36,384 nt of DNA from JAPLJQ01 sp037143735. Lineage in GTDB: Bacteria; Desulfobacterota; Syntrophia; Syntrophales; UBA2185. The translations under genes and the position numbers were made by a program. Position 1 is the stretch's first letter. Each line of letters starts with the position of its first letter. The stretch covers positions 1 through 36,384 of the forward strand of contig JBAWYD010000008.1 in assembly GCA_037143735.1 (NCBI GenBank). Direction: 5' to 3'. The notes beneath the pieces were generated by a model, which searched no databases, was not told the DNA's origin, and saw only the letters and a list, made by a program, of their open reading frames with translations. Below, piece after piece: positions 22,990 to 31,444 of this stretch.

Positions 22990-25578
22990 TTATTCCTGTA
23001 TCACAATATTAACGAGCTTCTTTGGAACGTAAATTTCCTTTACCACCGTTTTTCCGGAGATAAACCTGGCAATCTTCTCATCTCCCAAGGCGAGAGACTT
23101 AATGGTTTCCTCATCTTCGTCCGCCGGCACGACCACCCTGCTCCGGACCTTCCCGTTTACCTGAACCACAATGGTGATTTCCTCTTCCGCGGCGACTTCA
23201 TGATTATACGTTGGCCATGGCGCATCGGCCAGGTTGCTTTCATGTCCTGTCAGTATCCATAGTTCTTCCATAATGTGAGGCACCGTGGGAGCCATCAGCA
23301 GAATGATCGTTTCAATGGCCTCCCTGATGACGGAAAGAGCTTTTTTGTTTTCCTTTTCCGGGCGTTCAAGCAGATAAAGGGCGTTGACCAGTTCCATGAC
23401 GGCGCTGATGGCCGTGTTAAAGTGGAAACGCTCTTCAATGTCGCGGGTTACTTTCCTTATGGTCTGGTGGGTTTTCCGTCTCAGGTTTTTCAATGCATCG
23501 TCAAGATCTTCCCCGCCGTCAAATGGCCGGACGTCCCTGATGTCGTCAAGATAATCCAGGACTATGCGCCATGTCCTGTTGAGAAAGCGGAACGACCCTT
23601 CAACACCCTGGTCACTCCATTCCAGATCTTTTTCGGGAGGTGCGGCAAAAAGACAGAAGATTCGGACCGTATCGGCGCCGTATTTCTTGATCAGATAATC
23701 GGGATCAACAACATTTTTCAGAGACTTGGACATCTTTTCCGTTTTTCCGACAGTCACCTCTTTTTGACACCGGACACACTTGCCGTCTACGACCTCATCG
23801 GGAAAAAGATAATTGTGTTCCGTGCACCGCATCGTTTCCTTGCAGACCATGCCCTGGGTCAGAAGGTTCGTGAAGGGTTCGTCAATACCCACGACACCAA
23901 AATCCCTCAGCATCTTTGTATAAAACCTCGAATAGAGGAGGTGGAGAATGGCGTGTTCAATGCCGCCGATATATTGATCAACGGGCATCCAGTAATCGAT
24001 TTTACTCCGGTCAAGGCCGGGTTTTTCTGCATGGTGTGCCGAGCAGAAGCGATTGAAGTACCAGGATGACTCAACGAAGGTGTCCATGGTATCCGTCTCC
24101 CTTCTTCCCGGCCCGCCGCATTTGGGGCAGGTGGTTTTCGCGAATGCCTCGTATTTTATCAGAGGAGATCCGCCTTCTCCGGTTAATTCCACATCGCGGG
24201 GCAGAATGACGGGAAGATCGGATTCCGGCACCGGAACTGTCCCACAGGCGTCGCAGTAGATAACGGGAATGGGAGCGCCCCAGTACCGCTGCCTTGAGAT
24301 ACCCCAGTCTCTTAAACGGTATTGAATGGTTTTTTTACCCCGTCCGATGGATTCCAGATACTCCGCAATGGCATCGAGGGCCTTGATATTTTCCGTGCCG
24401 TTAAATTGTCCCGAATTCACCAGGATACCTTCATCCACATAGGCTTCTGTCATGGTATGAATATTCAGAGGTTTTTTCGGAGGTTGAATGACAACGACAA
24501 GGGGTAGATTGTATTTTTTGGAAAATTCAAAATCCCTCTGGTCATGGGATGGCACGGCCATGACGCATCCCGTTCCGTACTCGGCGATGACGAAATTCGT
24601 CGCATAAATGGGCATCTTTTTCTTGGTGACAGGATTGAGGCAGTAGGTATCGAGGAAAACTCCCTCTTTTTCATAGTATTCCGATGTCCTCATCATCTTA
24701 TCCTGCTTTTTTATCTTCTCAACAAATCCTCTGACCTCGTCTTCGATCGGTTTTCCCTTGACCAGTTCCATCACGAGGGGAAGTTCGGCGGCAAGGAGCA
24801 TGAACGTCGCCCCGTATACGGTGTCCTGCCTCGTTGTAAAAACGTTAATCGTGCCGTTGCCGTCCGCCATGGGAAAATAGATTTCACACCCGTAGCTTCT
24901 ACCGATCCAGTTCCTCTGCATGGTGAGAACTTTTTCCGGCCATCCGGACAGTTTGTCGCAGCAGTCAAGCAGTTCTTCGATATAGGCGGTAATGCGGAAA
25001 AACCACTGGTCGAGATATTTTTCCCCGACCTCCGCAGAACATCTCCAGCACAGACCTGCTTCCACCTGCTCGTTGGCAAGGACGGTTTGACATTTAGGAC
25101 ACCAGTTCACAATCGAACCTTTTTTATAGGCAAGTCCCTTTTCGTACATCCAGAGAAAAAACAACTGTTCCCAGCGGTAATATTCCGGCTCGCAGGTGGA
25201 TATTTCCCTGTCCCAGTCATAGCTGAAACCCATTTGCTTGAGCTGTTTTTTCATGGAGGCAATGTTTTCGTTTGTCCATGTCGCTGGATGGATCCCATGA
25301 TCGATAGCCGCGTTTTCCGCCGGCATTCCGAAGGAATCCCACCCCATGGGATGCAGTACATTGAATCCGTTCATCCGTTTGTAACGAGCCACCACATCGC
25401 CGATAGTATAATTTCTCACATGTCCGATATGAATCTTTCCGGAGGGATATGGAAACATCTCCAGAAGGTAATATTTTTGCCTGTCCGGATCTTCCGTAAC
25501 TTTAAAAAGGCGTTTTTCTTCCCAGTGATTCTGCCACTTCTTTTCAATGTCCTGGGGCTTGTACTTTTTTTCCATCAT
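22990..25578 (-). CDS. leuS: Leucyl-tRNA synthetase
   Basis: Charges tRNA-Leu. The 862 residues match E. coli LeuS (860). Class I signatures are present: HIGH as HIGHVRNY at residues 50-53 and KMSKS at 615-619. The CP1 editing domain (about 225-420) includes the TTRQDTVYGATFM and GTGCVMAVPSHDQRDFEF blocks, and zinc-binding cysteines occur as CPKC, CWRC, CDAC and CPKC sets. The C-terminal domain ends VKEIYVPKKLVNIVIQE. I chose the ATG at 25578, preceded by GGAGAG; the frame extends upstream to 25647 with residues not seen in the family. It lies between nusB and lptE in the minus-strand series. Confidence 0.98.
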   Translation of the reverse strand: MMEKKYKPQDIEKKWQNHWEEKRLFKVTEDPDRQKYYLLEMFPYPSGKIHIGHVRNYTIGDVVARYKRMNGFNVLHPMGWDSFGMPAENAAIDHGIHPATWTNENIASMKKQLKQMGFSYDWDREISTCEPEYYRWEQLFFLWMYEKGLAYKKGSIVNWCPKCQTVLANEQVEAGLCWRCSAEVGEKYLDQWFFRITAYIEELLDCCDKLSGWPEKVLTMQRNWIGRSYGCEIYFPMADGNGTINVFTTRQDTVYGATFMLLAAELPLVMELVKGKPIEDEVRGFVEKIKKQDKMMRTSEYYEKEGVFLDTYCLNPVTKKKMPIYATNFVIAEYGTGCVMAVPSHDQRDFEFSKKYNLPLVVVIQPPKKPLNIHTMTEAYVDEGILVNSGQFNGTENIKALDAIAEYLESIGRGKKTIQYRLRDWGISRQRYWGAPIPVIYCDACGTVPVPESDLPVILPRDVELTGEGGSPLIKYEAFAKTTCPKCGGPGRRETDTMDTFVESSWYFNRFCSAHHAEKPGLDRSKIDYWMPVDQYIGGIEHAILHLLYSRFYTKMLRDFGVVGIDEPFTNLLTQGMVCKETMRCTEHNYLFPDEVVDGKCVRCQKEVTVGKTEKMSKSLKNVVDPDYLIKKYGADTVRIFCLFAAPPEKDLEWSDQGVEGSFRFLNRTWRIVLDYLDDIRDVRPFDGGEDLDDALKNLRRKTHQTIRKVTRDIEERFHFNTAISAVMELVNALYLLERPEKENKKALSVIREAIETIILLMAPTVPHIMEELWILTGHESNLADAPWPTYNHEVAAEEEITIVVQVNGKVRSRVVVPADEDEETIKSLALGDEKIARFISGKTVVKEIYVPKKLVNIVIQE

Positions 25579-25705
25579 CCGCTCACTCTCCAAAACACAC
25601 GACAACTTCCCTATATCCGTGATGGTGTAACCAATTGAAACTCTCAAAAAATATATTCATGACCGGGAGCGTGCCCCGCAAGTATCGACCTGAGGGCGGG
25701 AAACT

Positions 25706-26152
25706 TCAGTCCGGAGCAATGGTCGCATTTCCCTGATCTGGATCTTTCCCGTTCAGTTTAATATAGACGGCATCGAGAATACCATTAATAAAGGAACCGG
25801 AGTTTTCTGTCCCGTAAATTTTGCCGAGGTCTATGGCCTCGTTCAATGTGACTTTCGGCGGAATGTCCGGACAGTGCAGGAGTTCATAGATCGCCATGCG
25901 AAGAATATTCTTGTCCACTTTTGACATTCTGGAAATGGTCCAGTTTTCTGAACAACTGCTGATCAGATCGTCAATTTCTTTCCTGTTATTCCAGGCGCCT
26001 GCTATCAAGAGGGCGGCAAATGGTCTCGTATGTTCCGGTGCTTCGAAATGACTCCAGAAAAGCTCCATCCCTTCTTCGGCGTCGATCCCTAAAACATCCA
26101 ACTCATAAAGAACCTGCAAGGCAACTTCTCTTGCTTTTCTTCTTTGATGCAT
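25706..26152 (-). CDS. nusB: Transcription antitermination factor NusB
   Basis: A 148-residue all-helical protein that joins NusE (S10) at boxA in rRNA antitermination. The N-terminus MHQRRKAREVALQVLYELDV and the core RMSKVDKNILRMAIYELLHC are hallmarks, and VTLNEAIDLGKIYGTENSGS, then FINGILD, is the family's most conserved block. It follows ribH, its usual partner in bacteria. The 110-bp gap upstream contains two small hairpins (ATACG/CGTAT and TGATG/CATCA), which may reduce readthrough from ribH. Confidence 0.97.
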   Translation of the reverse strand: MHQRRKAREVALQVLYELDVLGIDAEEGMELFWSHFEAPEHTRPFAALLIAGAWNNRKEIDDLISSCSENWTISRMSKVDKNILRMAIYELLHCPDIPPKVTLNEAIDLGKIYGTENSGSFINGILDAVYIKLNGKDPDQGNATIAPD

Positions 26153-26263
26153 TCATGCCTCTGACTTATATAAGCTGCTGCTTTTGATGCTTTCGCACAT
26201 CATCATAAACATACGCTTTTGACGTATCATCAAGGTAGTGTCTGGGGAATGGTGTATGATCGA

Positions 26264-26728
26264 TTATAATTTTCTGAACAGGTCAACCATTTCAATGGCC
26301 GACATGGCGGCATCCCATCCCTTGTTACCCGCTTTGGTACCGGCCCTTTCGATCGCCTGTTCGATAGTATCCGTTGTCAGTACGCCAAAAATAACGGGCG
26401 TCTCTGTCTCCAGGCCCACCATAGCAACGCCCTTGGAGACTTCAGCGCTGATATACTCAAAATGCGGTGTGGCTCCTCTGATAATAGCCCCCAAACAAAT
26501 GACCGCGTCAAACCGCCCGCTCTTTGCCAGTTTCTTGGCTATGAGGGGTAACTCAAAAGCGCCGGGAACCTTGTATATGAGGATGTCTTTGTCGTCAGCA
26601 CCCGCCCTCGTCAGAGCATCCACTGCTCCTTCTATGAGCCTTCCACATATGAAATCATTAAATCGGCTGGCGACGATACCAAACTTCATCCCTTTCGCGA
26701 CGATTTTTCCTTCTACAATCTTTGGCAT
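26264..26728 (-). CDS. ribH: 6,7-dimethyl-8-ribityllumazine synthase
   Basis: Penultimate enzyme of riboflavin synthesis: joins 5-amino-6-ribitylaminouracil with the four-carbon unit from RibB. At 154 residues it has the usual length. Motifs: FGIVASRFNDFI (substrate pocket), VPGAFELPLIAKKLA, AVICLGAIIRGATPHFEYIS (with the catalytic-site His) and PVIFGVLTTDTIEQAIERAG, then GNKGWDAAMSAIEM. The start ATG at 26728 is within GTCATGCC. It sits between ribBA and nusB as in most bacteria with this cluster. Confidence 0.98.
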   Translation of the reverse strand: MPKIVEGKIVAKGMKFGIVASRFNDFICGRLIEGAVDALTRAGADDKDILIYKVPGAFELPLIAKKLAKSGRFDAVICLGAIIRGATPHFEYISAEVSKGVAMVGLETETPVIFGVLTTDTIEQAIERAGTKAGNKGWDAAMSAIEMVDLFRKL

Positions 26729-26814
26729 GGCCCTCTCCCCTAAAGAAATTGTAACGTTCTGATTTTCAAATAATTCAAATATATAAGACGATACCCTTGA
26801 ACAATGTGCTCCGC

Positions 26815-28017
26815 CTATATCTGCAACAAATGCCCCATTTTTTTCTTCTTGGTGGTCAGATATTTAATGTTATTCTCATTGGGCTTGATTTCAATGGGAA
26901 TCCTCTCGGTGATGGTAATTCCATATCCGTCAAGACCGACAATTTTCTTGGGATTGTTGGTCATGAGTTTCATTTTGTGAACGCCCAGGTCGGCAAGGAT
27001 CTGTGCTCCGATCCCGTAATCTCTCAAATCCGCCTTGAATCCAAGGGTAAGATTGGCCTCCACCGTGTCTTTGCCCTGCTCCTGGAGTTCATAGGCCTTG
27101 ATCTTGTTTACAAGACCGATACCCCTGCCCTCCTGATGCATGTAAACGATGATCCCTTTTCCCGTCTTTTCCACCATCTTCATGGCTGTGTGGATCTGGT
27201 AACCGCAATCGCATCTTTCTGATCCGAACACATCACCCGTCAGACATTCCGAGTGAACCCGGACCAGAACCTCATCATCCGGTGTGATGTCGCCCTTCAC
27301 GAGGGCCACGTGTTTCATGTCATCCACATCGTTTTCATAAACAATCAGCCGGAATTTTCCGCCGTAACTTGTGGGGATGGTCGCTTCTGCGGCCCTTCTG
27401 ATCAGGGATTCGTGCTGCATCCTGAACTGGATGAGGTCTGCAATGGTAACGATTTTCACATTATGTTCTTTCGCGAAGACCTCCAGATCCGGCATCCGGG
27501 CCATGGTACCGTCATCTTTCATGATTTCGCAGATGACGCCGGCGGGTTTCAGCCCCGCCAGTCGGGCAAGGTCCACGGACCCCTCCGTCTGGCCGGTTCT
27601 CACAAGGACACCGCCTTTTTTTGCGCGTATGGGAAAAACATGCCCCGGGCTGACAAGGTCATCCTGCCTGACGTCATCGGCAACGGCTGTTCGGATGGTC
27701 GTTGCCCTGTCGGCAGCAGAAATTCCGGTTGTGACGCCCCGCTTCGCTTCTATGGAAACGGTGAAGGCCGTCCCGAATCGGGAGCGATTATCAGAAACCA
27801 TCGGGTTCAGGTTCAGTTTATCTGCAAAATCTTCATTTAAAGAGAGACAGATGAGGCCTCTGCCGTATCTGGCCATGAAGTTTACGGCCTCCGGCGTTAC
27901 GAACTCTGCCGCCATGCAGAGATCGCCCTCATTTTCCCTGTCTTCATCATCCACCAGAATAACCATTTTGCCGCTTTTAATATCAACAATGGCTTCCTTA
28001 ATTGCGCTCACACTCAT
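26815..28017 (-). CDS. ribBA: Bifunctional DHBP synthase / GTP cyclohydrolase II
   Basis: A 400-residue fusion supplying both riboflavin precursors. The N-terminal RibB domain (about 1-200) makes the four-carbon unit from ribulose 5-phosphate, with DDEDRENEGDL (23-33) and GHVFPIRAKKGGVLVR. The C-terminal RibA domain (about 205-400) opens GTP, with zinc ligands Cys258, Cys269 and Cys271 in SECLTGDVFGSERCDCGYQ and the HQEGRGIGL motif. Both domains look complete. It lies between ribE and ribH. I looked for an FMN riboswitch in the 59-bp gap upstream and saw none, so control probably acts from further upstream. Confidence 0.98.
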   Translation of the reverse strand: MSVSAIKEAIVDIKSGKMVILVDDEDRENEGDLCMAAEFVTPEAVNFMARYGRGLICLSLNEDFADKLNLNPMVSDNRSRFGTAFTVSIEAKRGVTTGISAADRATTIRTAVADDVRQDDLVSPGHVFPIRAKKGGVLVRTGQTEGSVDLARLAGLKPAGVICEIMKDDGTMARMPDLEVFAKEHNVKIVTIADLIQFRMQHESLIRRAAEATIPTSYGGKFRLIVYENDVDDMKHVALVKGDITPDDEVLVRVHSECLTGDVFGSERCDCGYQIHTAMKMVEKTGKGIIVYMHQEGRGIGLVNKIKAYELQEQGKDTVEANLTLGFKADLRDYGIGAQILADLGVHKMKLMTNNPKKIVGLDGYGITITERIPIEIKPNENNIKYLTTKKKKMGHLLQI

Positions 28018-28076
28018 TTTTGTCTGTTTTCCTTCTTTCTAAATTAATAAAAAAATCCTGGGACGTTTTCCATCTA

Positions 28077-28712
28077 TTACTTGAGAAATCCGTGTTCCGC
28101 GAGAAATTTCATATCAATTCCCTTGCCGGGATTGAGGAGTTTCTCGACATACTTCCCGATAATGTCTGTTTCGATGTTAACCCGGTCACCAACTTTCCTG
28201 ACGCCCAGCGTGGTCATTGCGGCTGTCTGGGGAATCATACTAACATAAAATCTATTTTTTTCACAACGATTTACGGTTAAGCTCACGCCGTCAACGGCCA
28301 CCGAACCTTTTTCCACAATCAACCGGCAAATATCCGTATCCGTTTCCACGCCAACATGAATTGAGTTGGATCTGGTTGTTTTTTCCACAATTTTTCCGAG
28401 GCCGTCCACATGGCCGAGGACAAGATGTCCCCCCAGAAAACTGTTTAATCGCATGGCCTTTTCCAGATTGACCGGATCTCCAGTCTTTAATATTTTGAGG
28501 CTTGTACGGGTCAGGGTCTCTGCCGATACGTCGGCCGCAAAAGTTCTGGCCGCTTTTCTCGTCACCGTAAGACAGGCTCCGCTGACGGCGATACTGTCGC
28601 CGATATTGACATCGTCCAGATTCATGGACGTATCAATTTCCAGAACGGCATCATCGCCATGTCTGGTAATTTTCTTTACGGACCCTATGCTTTCAACAAT
28701 TCCTGTAAACAT
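28077..28712 (-). CDS. ribE: Riboflavin synthase alpha subunit
   Basis: Dismutates two lumazines to riboflavin and its pyrimidine substrate. The 211-residue protein shows the two lumazine-binding repeats: repeat 1 opens MFTGIVESIGSVKKI and contains GDSIAVSGACLTV; repeat 2 contains GGHLVLGHVDGLGKIVE and KGSVAVDGVSLTVN. The N-terminal MFTGIVE fixes the start at 28712. It follows nrdR by only 12 bp. In related cluster layouts ribD lies between nrdR and ribE, and it is not here. Confidence 0.97.
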   Translation of the reverse strand: MFTGIVESIGSVKKITRHGDDAVLEIDTSMNLDDVNIGDSIAVSGACLTVTRKAARTFAADVSAETLTRTSLKILKTGDPVNLEKAMRLNSFLGGHLVLGHVDGLGKIVEKTTRSNSIHVGVETDTDICRLIVEKGSVAVDGVSLTVNRCEKNRFYVSMIPQTAAMTTLGVRKVGDRVNIETDIIGKYVEKLLNPGKGIDMKFLAEHGFLK

Positions 28713-28724
28713 AACAGATTGATC

Positions 28725-29195
28725 TTATTTAGATTCTTCTTTTCTTGCACTCAGGAAGTCCTTGAGCTCCTGCAGGAAATCCGTGACATCACGAAACTCC
28801 CTGTACACGGAAGCAAACCTTACGTAGGCGACGCCATCAAGTTCCTGAAGCTCCTCCATGACTTTCTCCCCGACGACGGAAGAGGGAATTTCCTTTCCCT
28901 GGTGTTCCTGACATGCCTGCTCCACCCGTTCCACAAGACTTTCTATGGCATCAGTGCTGATAGGCCGTTTCTCGCATGCCCTTTTAACCCCGGAGCGGAT
29001 TTTCGTTCTGTCAAAGGGTTCCCTTCTGCCATCCTTTTTGACCACCACGGGCAGGACTTCTTCCACGAACTCGTAGGTCGTAAAACGTTTTCCACAGGCC
29101 ACACACTCCCGCCGTCTCCGGATGGCCCCGCCATCTTTGCTGATCCGGGAATCGATGACCCTGTTCTCCCCATTTGCGCAAAAAGGACATTTCAT
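28725..29195 (-). CDS. nrdR: Transcriptional repressor NrdR
   Basis: A 156-residue regulator of ribonucleotide reductase genes. The N-terminal zinc ribbon has CPFC (3-6) and CVAC (about 31-34) around VIDSR and IRRRREC. An ATP-cone domain follows (about 49-140) with VVKKDGRREPFDRTKIRSG. It binds NrdR boxes when dATP-loaded. Its start overlaps the preceding dCMP deaminase stop by four bases (ATGA), so both are translated together; both act on deoxynucleotide supply. Confidence 0.97.
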   Translation of the reverse strand: MKCPFCANGENRVIDSRISKDGGAIRRRRECVACGKRFTTYEFVEEVLPVVVKKDGRREPFDRTKIRSGVKRACEKRPISTDAIESLVERVEQACQEHQGKEIPSSVVGEKVMEELQELDGVAYVRFASVYREFRDVTDFLQELKDFLSARKEESK

Positions 29196-29644
29196 AATTG
29201 AGATACCATGATCGTTGCTTCCCTCAACATTTCCTCAGCAAGATCATCTCTGTAATGTTCACGGACAATAACATGGACAATGCCTGCATTGATGATCATC
29301 TTCGAGCAGATGACACAGGGATGGTTGGTGCAATAGAGGGTTGAACCATTGACGCTGACCCCGTGAAACGCAGCCTGAATGATGGCATTCTGTTCGGCGT
29401 GCAGCCCCCTGCAAAGTTCATGACGCTCCCCGGAGGGGATGTTGAGCTGTTCCCTTAAGCAACCGACATCCAGGCAGTGGCGCATGCCAGATGGGGCTCC
29501 GTTGTAGCCCGTCGACAGGATTCTTCTATCCCTGACCAGGACGGCGCCGACACCCCTCCTCAGGCAGGTGGAACGTTTTGAAACCAGGGCTGCGATATCC
29601 ATAAAATATTCGTCCCAGTTCGGACGATCGTTTTTCCTGTCCAC
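29192..29644 (-). CDS. dCMP deaminase (ComEB-like)
   Basis: A zinc-dependent deaminase converting dCMP to dUMP for thymidylate synthesis. About 150 residues, with NWDEYFMDIAALVSKRSTCL at the start, zinc motif HAEQNAI and PCVIC, and the family's extra GYNGAPSGMRHC block. This is a dCMP deaminase, not the deaminase half of RibD, which would be fused to a reductase. The start is uncertain: a GTG at 29644, six bases after AAAGG, is preferred over a TTG at 29650 directly touching that site. It abuts the glyA stop and overlaps nrdR. Confidence 0.92.
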   Translation of the reverse strand: MDRKNDRPNWDEYFMDIAALVSKRSTCLRRGVGAVLVRDRRILSTGYNGAPSGMRHCLDVGCLREQLNIPSGERHELCRGLHAEQNAIIQAAFHGVSVNGSTLYCTNHPCVICSKMIINAGIVHVIVREHYRDDLAEEMLREATIMVSQL

Positions 29645-29646
29645 AT

Positions 29647-30900
29647 TCAACCTTTTTCTATCCGTTCACGATAAAGAGGGAAACGCTCGCAGAGAGACGA
29701 AACCTCTCTTTTCACTTCCCGAATCCGATTCTCATCGTGGATGTCCTTCAGGATATGGGCGATGAGCCGGGCAATGGTTCTCATGTCATCCTCTTTCATT
29801 CCCCTTGTTGTCACCGCCGGCGTCCCCATTCTGACGCCGCTGGTCACCATGGGAGTTCTCGTATCGAAGGGAATCATGTTTTTATTCGCCGTGATCCCGG
29901 CCCGGTCCAGGGCTTCCCCGGCATCCTTCCCGGTGAGGCCTTTGTCCGTAAGATCGACGAGCATCAAATGGTTGTCTGTTCCACCGGAAACAAGACGGAA
30001 TCCTTCCGCCATCAATGTCTCTGCCATAGCTTTTGCGTTTTTCACAATCTGTAACTGGTATGAATTGAACGTATCCGAGAGAGCTTCCTTCATGGCCACG
30101 GCCTTGGCGGCAATGATGTGCATGAGAGGTCCGCCTTGACTGCCGGGAAACACCCGGCTGTCCAGAGTCTTGGCAAAATCCGCCTTGCACATGACAATCC
30201 CGCCCCTCGGACCCCGCAGGGTCTTGTGGGTCGTCGTGGTCACAAATTCACAATTCGGCACCGGGGAAGGGTGAATACCTGCGGCAACCAGACCGGCAAT
30301 ATGGGCAATGTCCGCCATGATGACGGCGCCCACGCCGTCTGCGATTTCTCTGAAGCGATCAAAGTCCAGGATTCTCGGATAGGCGCTCGCCCCGACCACG
30401 ATAATTTTCGGTCTGTGCTTCTTCGCCTGGGCCTCCACTTCGTTAAAGTCAATGATTTCCGTTTTCTTATCAACGCCATAAAAAACGACATTGTAAAGTT
30501 TTCCTGAAAAATTCGCCGGACTGCCGTGGGACAGGTGTCCGCCATGGGATAAATCCATACCCATGATCGTATCGCCCGGCTGAAGGACGGCAAAATAAAC
30601 CGCCATATTGGCCTGGGTGCCGGAGTGAGGCTGGACATTGACATGGTCGGCTCCGAAGAGCTGCTTGGTTCTCTCAATTGCCAAGGCTTCCACGACATCC
30701 ACATACTCACACCCGTAGTAATATCTCTTCCCGGGGTAACCCTCTGCGTATTTGTTGGTCATGATACAACCCTGAGCCTCAAGAACGGCCTCACTCACGA
30801 AATTCTCCGATGGGATCAGCTCCAGTTTCCCCGCCTGCCTCCGGGTTTCCTGGAGAATGGCACGAGCGACGTCAGGATCGACATTCTTTAATATTGTCAT
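29647..30900 (-). CDS. glyA: Serine hydroxymethyltransferase
   Basis: Interconverts serine and glycine with tetrahydrofolate, supplying one-carbon units. The 417 residues equal the E. coli enzyme. PLP binding is shown by THKTLRGPRGG, with the Schiff-base lysine at Lys226, and by ELIPSENFVSEAV, YAEGYPGKRYYYGCEYVD and VQPHSGTQAN. I chose the ATG at 30900, with AGGAGG eleven bases upstream; the frame remains open to 30948 with non-family sequence. It lies between rpiB and the dCMP deaminase; glyA and the thymidylate precursor enzyme together serve nucleotide synthesis. Confidence 0.98.
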   Translation of the reverse strand: MTILKNVDPDVARAILQETRRQAGKLELIPSENFVSEAVLEAQGCIMTNKYAEGYPGKRYYYGCEYVDVVEALAIERTKQLFGADHVNVQPHSGTQANMAVYFAVLQPGDTIMGMDLSHGGHLSHGSPANFSGKLYNVVFYGVDKKTEIIDFNEVEAQAKKHRPKIIVVGASAYPRILDFDRFREIADGVGAVIMADIAHIAGLVAAGIHPSPVPNCEFVTTTTHKTLRGPRGGIVMCKADFAKTLDSRVFPGSQGGPLMHIIAAKAVAMKEALSDTFNSYQLQIVKNAKAMAETLMAEGFRLVSGGTDNHLMLVDLTDKGLTGKDAGEALDRAGITANKNMIPFDTRTPMVTSGVRMGTPAVTTRGMKEDDMRTIARLIAHILKDIHDENRIREVKREVSSLCERFPLYRERIEKG

Positions 30901-30984
30901 GGAAGTTCTGTCCTCCTGTCCTTTATTGTTGCTTTGAATTATTTCCACATCATATCATTATTGCGAAAATAGCTCTTGCCTTCT

Positions 30985-31437
30985 TTATTTGTAAAGCTTT
31001 GTTTCCATTCCCGAGATCTTGTCGAGCCGTCTCTGATGGCGCCCACCCTCAAACGCCGTTTTCAGCCAGGTCCCGATGATGGTTTCCGCTGTAACCTTAT
31101 CCGTTTTCCTGCCCGCGAGGACCAGGATATTGGTATTGTTGTGCAGCCTGCTCAGGCGAGCCGTCTCTTGGTCAAGACATAATACGGCGCGTATGCCGGG
31201 GAATTTGTTTGCGATAATGGTCATTCCGACACCGGAGCCGCATACCAGAATGCCTCTTTCAAATTCACCCGAAGAGACTTTTTCAGCCACCATGACACCG
31301 AAGTCCGGATAATCTGCGGGTTCGGCGTTGCATGTACCGACATCGGTCACTGCAAGGGCCATGTCGGCAAGACATTCCTTGATGGCTTCCTTGAGTTGAA
31401 ACCCGGCGTGATCTGAACCGATGATAATCCTGTCCAT
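30985..31437 (-). CDS. rpiB: Ribose-5-phosphate isomerase B
   Basis: Interconverts ribose 5-phosphate and ribulose 5-phosphate; the latter is the RibB substrate further down the same series. About 150 residues, starting MDRIIIGSDHAGF; other motifs are YPDFGVMVAEKV, LVCGSGVGMTIIANKFPGIRA (Cys acting as base) and HNNTNILVLAGR. The start is probably the ATG at 31437, as family members begin a few residues before the first strand. An ATG at 31455 and a TTG at 31458 overlapping the fabF end are possible. No good ribosome site is visible, so coupling to fabF is likely. Confidence 0.95.
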   Translation of the reverse strand: MDRIIIGSDHAGFQLKEAIKECLADMALAVTDVGTCNAEPADYPDFGVMVAEKVSSGEFERGILVCGSGVGMTIIANKFPGIRAVLCLDQETARLSRLHNNTNILVLAGRKTDKVTAETIIGTWLKTAFEGGRHQRRLDKISGMETKLYK

Positions 31438-31444
31438 CGTTTTT

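Noticed and set aside
23275..25638. Long plus-strand frames opposite leuS
   Set aside because: They mirror a fully conserved leucyl-tRNA synthetase and have no ribosome sites or domains.
28018..28076. FMN riboswitch before ribBA
   Set aside because: The gap is only 59 bases and lacks the conserved FMN-aptamer elements.
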